Assembly (NCBI GenBank): GCA_024036415.1
Contig: JAMWET010000588.1
Location: 166,434 to 230,433 of the forward strand
Length of the DNA: 64,000 nucleotides
Direction: 5' to 3'
DNA from: Prochilodus magdalenae
Lineage: Eukaryota > Chordata > Actinopteri > Characiformes > Prochilodontidae
Shown here: in pieces, positions 31,837 through 43,284 of the stretch
Layout: every line of letters starts with the position of its first letter
How positions within the stretch are numbered: position 1 is the first letter of the stretch
The notes under the pieces: model-generated
The model's input: only the letters and a program-made list of their open reading frames with translations
Database searches by the model: none
What the model was told of the DNA's origin: nothing
Position numbers and translations under genes: made by a program

Positions 31837-32689
31837 TTTGCTTCTCCCTCTGCTGGGACCCTGTAGGGCGGCTTGATGGACAGCTCACTGCTCTGAGTGA
31901 ATGCAACCCTGCTAGCGTCATAGGGTAAACCCTCCCTTCTCACACTGACCATGAGGAGTGTTTGTGTGCGTGTATAGCTGTGGTATGTGAGTAACACAAT
32001 CTGAAATCATGTGGGAGAGAGCTGGTGTGACAGACTTTCTCCTCGCAAGTCTCCAATATGTCATCTGGCTTTTCAAAAATTCAGAATAATAATTAATTCA
32101 CAGAGCATCACTCAAGCATCTGTCACAGCTAACTGACATTTGTTGCAGCAGGTTTGTTAACTAACGCCACGGCCTCCTCATTTGAATACGTTTATACAAG
32201 CGTCTCTAGTGAATATACTACAGCAATAAATGTGATGGTGAACCATTATGGCATCTGTTAGGAGTTTCTCCACTAACTCCTTCCTGAATGTTGAAAACTT
32301 GCTGACGACAAATTCAGTTACCCCAGTCCACACTAGAGTGAGCTTCATGAACTTCATGAGCTTCAAAGCTTAAGGTACCCCAACACTTTTTAGAATAAAC
32401 ATCACAAATAGATCATTGTAAAGGGCACATATATCACTTCTTAAATGCCACTTGGTGGCCCTTTAGGTCAAGTACGTAAGCTACATAAAGTAGGAAGTAG
32501 GAAGGAATAATAAGTCATATAATATAAAATAATAATAAATAATAATGGTGGTTTACGGAAACAGGATGCAGCCACAGCAGGACACAAATATCTGAATTGT
32601 CCCATCGCTGCATTTGAAATGGGTATAATGGAATATTTTTTTTTCCCACAACAAACTGAGCAAGTCAAGTTAATAAAAGACCTGAGGTT

Positions 32690-32805
32690 AGTAGAACTGC
32701 CCTGCGATGGACTGGCAGCATGTCTAGGGTGTTTCCTGCCTTCCACCCATTGATCCCTCCATGATCCAGAATTAATAAGCGGTTTGGAAAATGAATGAAG
32801 TGAGT
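32690..32805 (+). mobile_element. Teleost SINE/LINE tail fragment
   Basis: CTGCCCTGCGATGGACTGGC followed by the remains of a GGTGT..CCTGCCTTCCACCCATTGAT segment, ending AAGCGGTTTGGAAAATGAAT. This ordered set is one of the commonest dispersed tails in teleost genomes. The copy lacks a head region and ends in a short ATGAATGA tail. The exact family name is uncertain. Confidence 0.65.
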
Positions 32806-33059
32806 TTACGAGAACATTCAAATGCTATTGTTTTCTGTTTATTACCTGTTTAAGTCCAGCACCTGAATTTAGAAAAAAGCCACAGGACATGGTGAAGCTA
32901 AAATGTGTTTTCACATTGTTATTCACAATCAAAAGAAGTGTAAATGTAAATGATAACATATACTTTTATATGGTGTGAAATTTGAAAATGTGGTTTGAAA
33001 TGAGATTAGCGATTATCAAAATGGGTGCCTAAGAAATGGAAGAAATGCAGCCTTGACCA

Positions 33060-33335
33060 AATCAGCCTTACCGTTCACTCCAAGGCGAGATTACTAAACT
33101 GAGGCTGCTCTTATTTTGAACATATTCTAAGAAGAACCAGTTCACTGGAAATGTTCAAGTTTGGTTGAAGTTAAGGAAGAGGAAAATCAGCAATGATGAA
33201 TGCAAAGATAAATGCATATTATCAAAGGAATCATGATTATGCCATTAAAAATCCACAGAATGCACTCATGATATTCTGGAGAATCATTATCTACATGGTC
33301 GCCAGGAGTTGGAATTAACTGAAAGCACTTAATTA
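33060..33335 (+). mobile_element. 3' end of a LINE (R4/Dong-like), decayed
   Basis: Carries GGCGAGATTACTAAACTGAG, TTATTTTGAACATATTCTAA and a terminal ATCTACATGGTCGCCAGGAG just before the end. This matches the pattern of a LINE C-terminus I know from vertebrates (KLRLSYFGHIMRR...KRKRGRPA...FIYMVTRSRN) with stops and frameshifts. A GAGGCTGC...TCTTATTTTG insertion breaks the frame. Family assignment is tentative. Confidence 0.55.
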
Positions 33336-33689
33336 GAATAAGAGGAATAAGTAAACATGCAGACTAAAGCTAATGTGAAATTATACATTAATGGGTTAAG
33401 CTGGAGAAACGTACAACTTTTTTACAGTAGTGAAATACATAGACCTGGCTTTAAGAGCACCAGAACAACAGCCAAATCACCCTCATAAAAGAACATGTTG
33501 CTGCTCTGCTGCCTTTGACAGCAGAGCATTTATTACACATTCTAGTACAAGACACGATGCAGCCCTGTCACAGCCATGCTGTTTACTGCCCGCTTCTATT
33601 TAAGGAAAGGGCCACGTTACGACTCAATGCGTTCTGGGCCAGGACAGGAAAGAAAATAAGCCCGGTCTTACATTTGGTGCAAACCGAAA

Positions 33690-33900
33690 AAAAAAGTTAA
33701 AAGTCAAAAAGTGACTAAGGTAGCAATTAGCACCCTGAGAGTGTGCAAAATGCACCTAATTAGATTTTGAAGATGAAAAGCTGCGTCTGGCTCGCACATC
33801 CCAATTAATTTAAATATATGCAGAGATAAGAGCAGGCCTGACCACGTTAACTTCACATCGCAGAGAGGGTCCCTTAAAGTGCACACTTTATTAACATTCA
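33690..33900. promoter_or_regulatory. Candidate conserved noncoding element with homeodomain cores
   Basis: Unique sequence with GCAATTAGCACC, CACCTAATTAGATT and CCCAATTAATTTAAAT, i.e. several TAATTA-type homeodomain cores in 100 bp, between transposon debris on both sides. Enhancer function is inferred from motif density only. Confidence 0.3.
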
Positions 33901-34187
33901 CTGAGAAACGGAGAGAGAGAGAGACAGACAGAGAAACAGAGAAAGAGGGGGACAGAGAAAGCTATTGAGAGGGACGCACACTTCAGCCTCCACTCTACAA
34001 CAGGTCAGCACTCAGCTGAGGAGGGGCCAGCATGAGAGAGATGGATGGAGAGATGAGAATACAGGGAAGAGGAAAGCAGCAGAAATAAAGAGGGAAAACA
34101 ACAGGGTAAGACAAAGAGTGAGGGAAGCCTGTAAACGGAGGCTGAACAAGGATGAGCAGTGGATGTTAAAGAAATGAACATGGACAG

Positions 34188-34190
<3 letters not shown>

Positions 34191-34231
<41 letters not shown>
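34191..34231. repeat. (TG)n microsatellite
   Basis: Perfect TG run of 41 bp. Confidence 0.96.
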
Positions 34232-34234
<3 letters not shown>

Positions 34235-34254
34235 AACGCATTGGTATAGAGATA

Positions 34255-34535
34255 TACACTGTAAATCTGAAAGCATCCAGACAGCCCTTCCAATTAGTGC
34301 ATTCAGCTTCTTTAGGGTGCCCTCACTGCTGACACAGGCATTCAATTGTGCGTGCAGCTCGTACAATCTCCACAGAAAGCATTGCTGAAAGAACAGGACA
34401 CTCTGGAGCAGACGCACATGTGCCTAAGGTCACCATGCCCAATGCCAAGCTTTGTCTAGAGGTATATGAAGCTCCCAGTACTAGGCTGTGGTGCAGTAAC
34501 ACTATGTTGACTGGAGTGATGAAGCACTATTGAAT
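34255..34535 (+). mobile_element. Fragment of a Tc1-type or derived non-autonomous element
   Basis: CCTAAGGTCACCATGCCCAA followed by TGCCAAGC and, later, TGGAGTGATGAAGCAC correspond to segments of fish Tc1 transposase genes (the stretch before the first catalytic Asp, 'WSDE'). The part at 34255-34395 looks like the body of a MITE-type element. No termini are resolved. Confidence 0.4.
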
Positions 34536-34849
34536 GTGTTGGGTTGGAGTGGTGTTTGTGATCCAGAATAGAATCACCTACCTGACTTCACTACTGCTCT
34601 TGTATCCGAAGGCAATCAAATCCTTGACAACATTATAACATATAGTGTAGAGCTTATCCAGACAAGTAGAGGATGACAAGAATAAACAAGCTTCACTTTT
34701 TTTTGTCAATTATTAATATATACTTTGCAACCCATTTTCTACACAGACATAATTGCAGTTTCACCGAGCTTTATTTGGAGTGTAATTAGGTCTCAATGTT
34801 AAGCTTTCATATCCTCCACCTGCCTCTGACTCCAAAGACTACACTTCCC

Positions 34850-35285
34850 ATGATGCATTTCACTATGACATCAACATCAAAGGTCCTCCATCCCAAATAC
34901 TGATTCATACCACCTGTTCATCATTAGTATGTCTGTATATACACACCTTCTTGCCCTGTTATTTGTGAAGTATTGCAAACTCACTGCTGCATACTGAGTC
35001 TTGCCTTTGTATTTCGTTAGTCCTTTGATTGCAATCCCTTTGTTTCTCGGTTTCACTTTGTTTCATTGTGCTTTTTATATTGACCCTTTTAACTTGTTTG
35101 CTAGTTGGTCTGATCTCTCTGGTTTTTGACGTTTGCTCTGCTTCCAGTACTGAGATCTATCAAGTTTGTTAGGGCCTTTTGTATTTGCTATCGTTAATAG
35201 ACTTTTGCCTTTGTGCCTCCTGGACACTTTATACAATTCCTGATAGAAATTAACAACCACGGTCATTGCAAACGCGCTTTTGGTC
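34850..35285 (+). mobile_element. Possible 5' LTR of the adjoining Ty3/gypsy relic
   Basis: A sequence with CTACACTTCCCATGATGCAT near its start and T-rich, TTTGCCTTTGT-type text toward its end resembles fish gypsy LTRs in style. It lies just before a gag-like start (MPITSKIVYLF, 35298). No second copy is recognisable after 38.9 kb, so the LTR call is weak. Confidence 0.3.
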
Positions 35286-38200
35286 AGTGCCACCGCCATG
35301 CCAATTACCAGTAAAATAGTTTACCTATTTACAATAGCAGATCCAAAGGAGTTTGCTGTTAGGCTGCTGTGCTGTGAGGAGTGGCAAGCAAAGACTGCCT
35401 TGGGCAAACACAAAATCAGATATGTCTGGAAATGCTAAACAAGCTCCAGTGTGGGGCGGGGCGCTAAATCCCGCAGCAAGCAGTTCAGACACAAAATGAC
35501 TTACATTTACTATACCTCAGAGTTGTCGTCAGATTCGCTCAACATTTTAAAAGAAATGCCCAGACCTGATTACCAGTTGACTCAGGTAACTTTTAGTATG
35601 CATTCTCCTGATACTGGCTTAGCCTCTTCCTCATTTGTAGTGATTACTGGTCTGTTTTCTTTAAGCAAGCTGATGAGTATGGTGGTTCTCCTAACCAGTA
35701 TGAAGACTTTTTGCTTCATTGCTCTAGCTACTTTGTCAGTTCACCTCCTAGCCCCATAAGACACGTAAATGCTTTGTCATATCGTGTCTTACTGGAAAAG
35801 CTTTAAATAGGGCTACAGCTGTTTGCGCACTCTGGTGCTGAAGCATAAAACAATTTTTTTTTTTTTTAAGCAATGGCTATTCCACCAATCACTCAGGGGG
35901 CTTCAATCAGTACAAGGACTTCAGACTCAGGAAGTTTTTAACAACCATTACTCGAGTTGCTGTGGTTAGCTGGATGGAATTAGCCAAAGCTTCTTTCCTA
36001 ACCATTTTTTAAATTAACTCAGTTCTGACATTCTTGCCAAACTAGGCTATACTATTACAAAGTTATAGTGTGCATGAACCTAAGACATAACCTTCCGTTA
36101 CTTACTGTTGCTGCAACGGCCTTTTTTGTTTCCCACCCCCTTGCGTTTTTTTTATCACCACTCATATAAGCCACAGGCTATTCAAGTCAACCACAACACC
36201 CACACATTCTTAGTGACCAGGGAACCTGCCACCAAGTTATCCAGATCCCCAGCCAAAAACCTTCATCCAAGGAGCCTATGGAGCTTGTATAAATTGTTTC
36301 AATCTAATTGCTGAGTAACGGAGAGGCATCAGAAAGGCCACATGGGATTTTTTTACGTGTAATTTGACAGTGTTGAAAGGTCATTGTTTTATATGGATTA
36401 AGATATACTGATTTCACACCTCGCAAAGTCCCTATCCGCGTGGTGTACCATCCTCAGGAACACCTGAGCTGACGAACGTTTCAACCCACAACTTCTGGGT
36501 ATGGTTATGAAGTCATCTGGCTTTGGGCCAACTAATTGTGGTTGGGACGACCTTTTTTCTTGAATCGCCTTTTGTGTCTTTAGTATTGATCAACTCATCC
36601 AGTCAAAGCTCACCTGAAAACTTCAGATTCCTGTGGAGCCATTTTTAGAATGTCGGTGGTAGACGGAGATTCAGGGAGACAGGTAGTCATTACCCATATC
36701 ATACAGTCTATCAAAACGAATATCCGTGCACTACATTCAAAGGAGATCAAATTCTTTGTTCTGGACCCTACTGACTATTATTTTAGGCTTCCCTTGGTTA
36801 AAGACTCATGACCCTCTAATCTCCTGGTCTGAGAGAGAAATGTTATCATGGTCACCATATTATCACCAGAACTGTATGTCATTTCCTTGCACCTCTAAAC
36901 TCTAAACCCGTTAAAAGTTCTGAAGTGTTTATTTCTGTATTATATTCCTCCTGAATACTCTGATTTGGTTTAATAAAACTAATGCCAAAGAGAGTAGGAT
37001 TGTTCAACTGAATTAATTATCTAGTACCCCAAAATGTTTACCTGCTTGCTCAGATGAAGGAAGCAGTTATGGAGTAGCACTTACAGAAGGCACGTTCTCA
37101 GGGTTTCATTCACCCATCCATGTTTCCTGCAGCTTTAGGTTTTTCTTTGTAAAGAAAGAGGATAGTGGCCTATAACTGTGCATTGATTACTGTGGATTAA
37201 ATCAAATCACTAATCCATACCCTTACCCTATTTTGCTAGCTCCTGTAGCCTTAGAGCAGCTAATAACTATGAATATTTAGTAATGCATTTTTGGTCTACA
37301 TAAACCCCTTCTATCTTCCAAGAGTTTTTTAATTCTCTCAACTTGACGTAAAGGGTGAGAAGTGAGAATTGTATCTATCCTCCACATCTGTTACGGGTTA
37401 CATTATTAGTCCTGAGGGTGTTATTATGGATGACTGAAAAACTGAGGCAGTTGTTAAGTTGCCTGTACCTATTTCAGTCAGAGAACAATGATTCCCAGGA
37501 TTTGCCTACTTCTACAGATATTTATTAGAAATCATAAAAAGGATTCTTTACTAGGTTTATTTTCACCATTACTTATTGTCCGGGTTCACACAACACTACA
37601 GCTAAACCCTTTTCTCACATGTATGATTCAGTAAGTAACCAGAGAATCCTGAACCTGTTTTGTCTACCTACATGGTATTAGGTCCAACTAAATGAACAAA
37701 CAGCCACACCTGAATAGTGTCCAGCCAAAAAAGATATGTTCCTGTACTGTGCATAGATATATAAATAACATGGGCTCATTCCTGCCTAACCTCACACCAC
37801 TCTGGTGAAGCACGAACACACATACATCATTTTATAGCATCTTGTCCTTTTTGCTCTCAATGTAAGAACCAATTGCAGAGAAACGTATGCCTCTTCCACT
37901 ATACACATTCCCTTGGTCTCATATCACAGTAGACTTCATCACAGATCTTCCTGAATCTGTCCTGAACATTTTCATACTCATCATGGTAGGCCGTTTTTCT
38001 CATGGAATCAAATTTATTCCATTTCCCCAATAACCTACAGCTGTTCAGACAGCTGAGAGGGTGTCCTAGCATGTTTTTGAAATTTCAGTGTCCCTAAGGA
38101 CATTGTGTCAGATAGAGACTCTAAGTTTGCCTTACGAGGTTGGACAGCTTTTATCTAAAAATTAGATAAAATAGACTTTATTGTCATAACAATCAGAATC

Positions 38201-38870
38201 TGGTTATATACTCTGGGCTGAGTTCGCTCAGAATTCTGCCATGGTTCATCAATTCAGCCACTAACATAACACCATTCCACTGTATGCTGGATTATCAACC
38301 ACTACTAATGCCCTGATCTTCTGAGCTCTCAGGTGTTACTTCTGGGAGGAGACCCATCAGCGTATCGAATTGGTCTTAACACAACAAAACATTGGGCAGA
38401 TGAACACCATGGTGAAACCCTTTCCTATGCTTTCATTGGTTGTCAACCAGGGACTTCTGAGGACTACCTCCAGGTTTTCTGAGACGAGTAGAAAAGGAAT
38501 GTACATTGATTCCTTTAAAATACTCAGCAAGATTAATGACATCATGTGCAAGCTTAATTTACTTGCTTAGTATTATGTTAGTTCCTCCATTCATGTCTCC
38601 CTGCTTAAGCCTTTTGTCCCTTGTCTGCTAGACAGCTGATGCCACACCTTCATCTCTGTTGTCATCGAGGGCACTCTTGTGTAAGCTGTCTGAGAATTTT
38701 TAAACTCCAGAAGAACAGGTGGGATCCTCCAGGGTCTTGTTGACTGGAAGTTCAGGGTCAGCTGCCCCATACTATTCCACGCCCCTCTGGAGTTGTGGGG
38801 ACGGCTGATCAGCACAGTTGACCTCATCTCCTGGCCATCTCAGACTCTTCAAAGAAGTTTAAATAAAAAA
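35285..38870 (+). pseudogene. Decayed Ty3/gypsy retrotransposon (gag-pol), many stops and frameshifts
   Basis: Translating across frames gives the ordered gypsy pol landmarks. The end of the protease domain is [24 protein letters not shown] (about 36780-36835). Reverse transcriptase gives FFFVKKEDSGL (37142), [18 protein letters not shown] (about 37180-37230) and GYIISPEGVIMDD (about 37395-37435), then GFAYFYRYLLEII (about 37500-37540). An integrase-like CPFCSQCKNQLQ follows (about 37845). Near 38250-38800 are remnants of the post-integrase and chromodomain-like region (TPFHCMLDYQPLLMP, LLTGS). Every segment holds stops or frame changes, so the element is dead. Order and spacing match Ty3/gypsy chromoviruses. 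No 3' LTR found. It sits on plus in the desert between cbln1 and znf423. Confidence 0.7.
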
Positions 38871-39463
38871 AACAAGCGTGTAACATTGTCACAAGTATAC
38901 TTTCCCCTCCATGCCACCAGAGGTCCTTCTTTTCACAGTACTGAAACATTTTCTTCCTAAACCTGCAGTTTATATAAACTATATAGAAACTTCCTAGTCT
39001 GTAACTTTTTGTAAAGTCTTATTAGTGTAAACAGTTTCCTGTTTGTGAGTTTTTTGGATTATGCTTTCTGTATAGACTGTTTGTTGAATGTTTGCTGGTT
39101 TTTCAAAGGTAGCAACCTTACCAACAGGACAAGGTTTCTGGTCATCCAGGCTTTTAAGACTTCCAGTACATATAACTGTAACAGACTGACGCACAACTAA
39201 GAATCATGGCTAATTAAAACAGTGGTAATATTGCATTTGAAGATTATATATCCTGGAAAATACTGTAAAACAGCACCTTGTACGACACCATATTGCATAT
39301 CTATATTCGATATACTCTGCATTTGCACAGATTGGAAGTGGCTTGTTATGGAAAACCTAAAACCTAGCTAGTGCTGACCAAGTCTGTTATGCAAAGCCTA
39401 AAAAGTCTTTTATGCCTTTACAAGAGGATTTATGCGACTACTCTTAAATAATGTAGCTCAATG

Positions 39464-39510
39464 ACACCACCACCACCAACACCACCACCAACACCAACAA
39501 CAACAACAAT
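39464..39510. repeat. (CAC/CAA)n triplet repeat
   Basis: CACCAC and CAACAA triplets over about 47 bp. Confidence 0.9.
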
Positions 39511-39519
39511 AATGACTGA

Positions 39520-41480
39520 ACTTAAAGGGTTAAACACACAGTATTGTCTCACCATCGGTTATGATAATACATTTTTAAGGTTTCAAAATTTCTGCATAAT
39601 TGAATCTTGAAGCTGGTAGCAAAGTGATTCTGAGGTGTTTGATGAGACATGCTCTATTCTGGAGAACATAACTGTTCACAGCAGTAGTGACAGGACCTAG
39701 ACATCTGAAGCATTTAACCGCTCTAAATGCTACATTACATAAGATATTGCATAAAATGACTAGAGGTCTTGAGGATCTTTGTGGTGTGACCCTGCAATAC
39801 TGGGTCCTGGAAGCTGACACACTCAATTGACTGGTCAGGGTTAGTTTATTATGACTGTTGATGCTGATGTCGCTGGATGCTTTTAATTGTAGTCAGTTAG
39901 AGTAATTGTAACCAAGGGGGTTAATTTACTTGCCACATCCTCCCTGGGCTGGTCTTTTCTTCCTGTCTGTTGAAGTTCAAAATAAACAAGCATTCACCCA
40001 TATGTGCAAGGTTTTCCTTGCCCTCTTCTACACTGACAGTACCATGTTCTCAAAAATGGGAGATGCTTCCTGAACATCTTACTGCCAGAGGAACTGAGTG
40101 AGCACATATAGCTCATCATTCCATCAAGCAGCTGCTGCCAAGGCAGAGAGGGCAGAACTCATCCTTCTGCATAGAAGGCATAGAAACGATGTGACAAGGA
40201 ACATAGTGCTACATAGTGGAGGAGCTTGGGGAGGTGATGCCGTGCCGAGCAGCTCCTGAGCAACTGGCAGTGCAACAACTGGACTGGTCTGAGTAACTGG
40301 TCTGCTATACAGGATTCACATACAATCAGCTTGCCACAGAGTCAAGGCAGAAAGTTGATGCTCCCTGGCAGTGTGGCCTTTACTCCCTGTGGAGGAAGCT
40401 GCCTGCACTGGAGGAGCTGAACATGGAGAATCAGAGCCGAGTAATGGATTTATGGGGGTAGGACATGCTGTCAGGTGGAGGGAACCACAGTTTTTTCACA
40501 GATGAAATGAGGCCGAACATGCAGCTTCAGTGTCAGTGGATGGATACCCAGGGCCCATGGGCTGCAAGCATGTAAACAGCATCACTGTAGCTTTGCCGAC
40601 AAAGCGAATGGCAGAGAAAGTGTTAGGTCAGTTGAGAAGGGGACCAACGTAGGTAGCAACGGACTTACTGTGAATCTTGAGGAGATCCGCCACATCAATG
40701 GAGTGGATACTGGTGTCCAGCTACCTGCCAGGGGCCTGGAAGTCTCAGTGCCCCAGGGACTTTCTTCAGGCTCTGAGAGTAGTTTAGAAGGCGTGGCTAT
40801 GGAAAGTGTTTATCGTTGCATGTGCAAACTGATTAATGTGTGTCACGCTTTTCTCACTAAGACATCAGTGATACACAGAAATGAACACATACACAGACAT
40901 ATGACTACTGTGTGAGCAGCAGCCTTGGCGTGCCGAAAAAGAAAACTTGTTTGGGACCACAGAGAGCACAGACTCTGGAATCTGATTTCTGCACTGCTTT
41001 AACTCTCATGGCCATGTCCTGAACCTCTTTCTTCCTGTTTTACCCTCTCTGTACTGCCGGACTCTCACTGGAGAACATCACTCTCTTATATCTGTATTTT
41101 TCTCTACATCACCACTTTTTTTCACTATTTCTGTCTGTTATTCTCTGTCACTTAAATTTTGTCTCCTCCCTCTTCTCTCTCTCTCCCTCTTGCTCATGTA
41201 GAAAGAGAATTGCCTCCTGCAGGCTGAGAGAGAAGTGGCTCAGTGCAGCTGGAAAAAGGTCATTTCTGACAGGCCTTCAGATAGGCTGTCAGTAGCTCTA
41301 TTTTTTTCCTTTCTTTCTTTCTATCTCCTTCCTTCTCTCTCACTTTTTTCTCCTCTCCCCCCTCTCCATTTGTCTCCCTCAATTCATTTTCACACAGTTT
41401 GTCAGAGAACAAAACAGAATGCAAAAAAACAAAAAAAACTCAAACAGGTGACGAATGGGGAGACATGCACTCAAACAGGT
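39520..41480. other. Intergenic DNA, unclassified
   Basis: Contains a G+C-richer stretch at about 40080-40900 that looks like an old repeat or coding relic. The 81-codon frame at 40670-40915 resembles nothing I know and has no splice context. Pyrimidine-rich DNA follows at 41030-41400. Confidence 0.35.
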
Positions 41481-41488
41481 AGGCATGC

Positions 41489-41521
41489 GCAGGCAGGCAG
41501 GTAGGTAAGTAGGTAGGTAGG

Positions 41522-41593
<72 letters not shown>
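41489..41593. repeat. (GGTA)n then (GATA)n tetranucleotide array
   Basis: GGCA/GGTA units at 41489-41522 change into about 17 perfect GATA units (41523-41593). GATA arrays are common in fish genomes. Confidence 0.96.
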
Positions 41594-42514
41594 CATTTCT
41601 ACTGTTTAGCAGTTTTCAGTCATTTCATGTATTTACTGCCACCCAGTGGGTCACTTAGCAATGACAGCAGTGAGTTTGTCATTAACTGCAGCAGCAGCAT
41701 GTGACCATAATTCTACTTTTATGGTATGTGACAGATGATTTGTGAGGGTGATGAACGTCATTGCACCTATTCATAATCACTAGTCTGGACACACACACAA
41801 AGTGTTTTTGGTGGCTGTAATGGGCTAGTAGCTCCACATGCAGTAGATTCACTGACAGACAGACTAAAAGCGACATCTCTGTCCTCAGCCTGCGGGCTCC
41901 CATCCATCATCTCCTTCCCTGAACACCCTTAAGCAACACACTGATTCTGCACAATCATTTGGCCCATAGAGAAGCAAAATCACAGAGCTGAAAAAGACAA
42001 AGCTCCAGGGCCTTGCGCAGACTCAATGATCAGCAGAGACACTACACTGCCCTACGGTCAGAGTTATAGAGCATCCAGCTTTCAAGTTATAATCATCTTC
42101 CTCAGCCAGGTACATCTAGCTCAGATCAAGTGTCACTCACAGCACAGAACAGGCTGCCTTAAAGCATCAACTCAGAGACGGGTAGATAGCAGCCCATGCT
42201 GAGGAAACAAAGAGAGGGGGCTAACAAGGCTGTATGAGTGTCCAGAAATATGAAAATATACAATACCAAAATATTAGTTTAAGAGAGATGGAGAATGTAC
42301 TGAGAGATGGTGAAAACAGAGATGGGGAGAAAGGGAGCATGCGAGAGGAAAAGAAACAGAAAAAATAGAAGAAAAAAGAAGAGATTGATAAAGTTTCTGT
42401 ACGTGAGAGAGTGAGAGAGATGTGCACAATGTTTACGCTCACACTGTGGGGTCTTTTCTTGTGACCATGTTAAAGACATGCTTCATGATTAAGATATTGT
42501 TAGGGATACGGTTG

Positions 42515-42660
42515 GAGGAAGATTAGGGGTAAGGTATGGTTAAGGTTAAGTTTTAAGTAAGGGTAAAGGTAAGGTTAATGAAAAGGCTAAGGTTAAGATT
42601 AAGGTTAAGGATAAGAGTAAGGTTGGAGTTAATTTAGGGTTATGCTAAGATTAAGCTAGT
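42515..42660. repeat. Degenerate (GGTTAA)n hexamer-type repeat
   Basis: Repeated AAGGTTAAG/GTAAGGTTA phrases over about 145 bp. It resembles but does not match the TTAGGG telomere hexamer. Confidence 0.75.
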
Positions 42661-42923
42661 AGTAGCTCAGTTTAAATTTTGGGTAAATGTCTTGAAAATG
42701 AATAGAAATCAATGTAACGTCCCCATTAATCACAGAAACAAGAAAAAGAAAACGAGAGAGAAAAAAAGAGATAGGCATAGTTAGAGAGGCCTTGAAGGCC
42801 CAGGTAAAGGAAGTGTGTGCAACAGGATCCAAGGCAAGATGGAGACTGTGTTGTCATTCTATTCAGGGCCTGTCATCTGTCTTTTTGTTCAAATTGAGGA
42901 GCCGTCCCCAAAGCCTCAGCATT

Positions 42924-42955
42924 ACACACACACACACACATACAGACACACAAAA

Positions 42956-42988
<33 letters not shown>

Positions 42989-42994
42989 CACACA
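42924..42994. repeat. (CA)n microsatellite, imperfect
   Basis: CA run of about 70 bp with TACAG and AAAAA interruptions. Confidence 0.95.
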
Positions 42995-43284
42995 TCCTCA
43001 GAGCAGATTCGTGTGTGATACAGTGTATTAGAGGAGCCTTTTTCGCATTATATTGTATGTAACTGATATGCAACTTCATGGTTCTTCTGATACACTGTAC
43101 CTATTTATTGATTTTCCATCAAAACAACTAGTCTATATCAAGGCTACATAGTTGATGATGCCTGCCTTGTTACCACAGCAACCCATAAATAGTTTGGACA
43201 CACAAATCTGATCTGATCATTGCAAATAACAGTGCGGACAGTAGTTTCAGAAGATCTAAAAACAAATCTAAGTCTCCTGTTTGA

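Noticed and set aside
40670..40915. 81-codon frame MNLEEIRHINGVDTG...
   Set aside because: No family recognised, no splice sites, isolated. Kept only as part of an unclassified stretch.
42515..42660. Interstitial telomere repeat
   Set aside because: Units are GGTTAA/GGTAAG-like rather than TTAGGG, and only one stray TTAGGG occurs.
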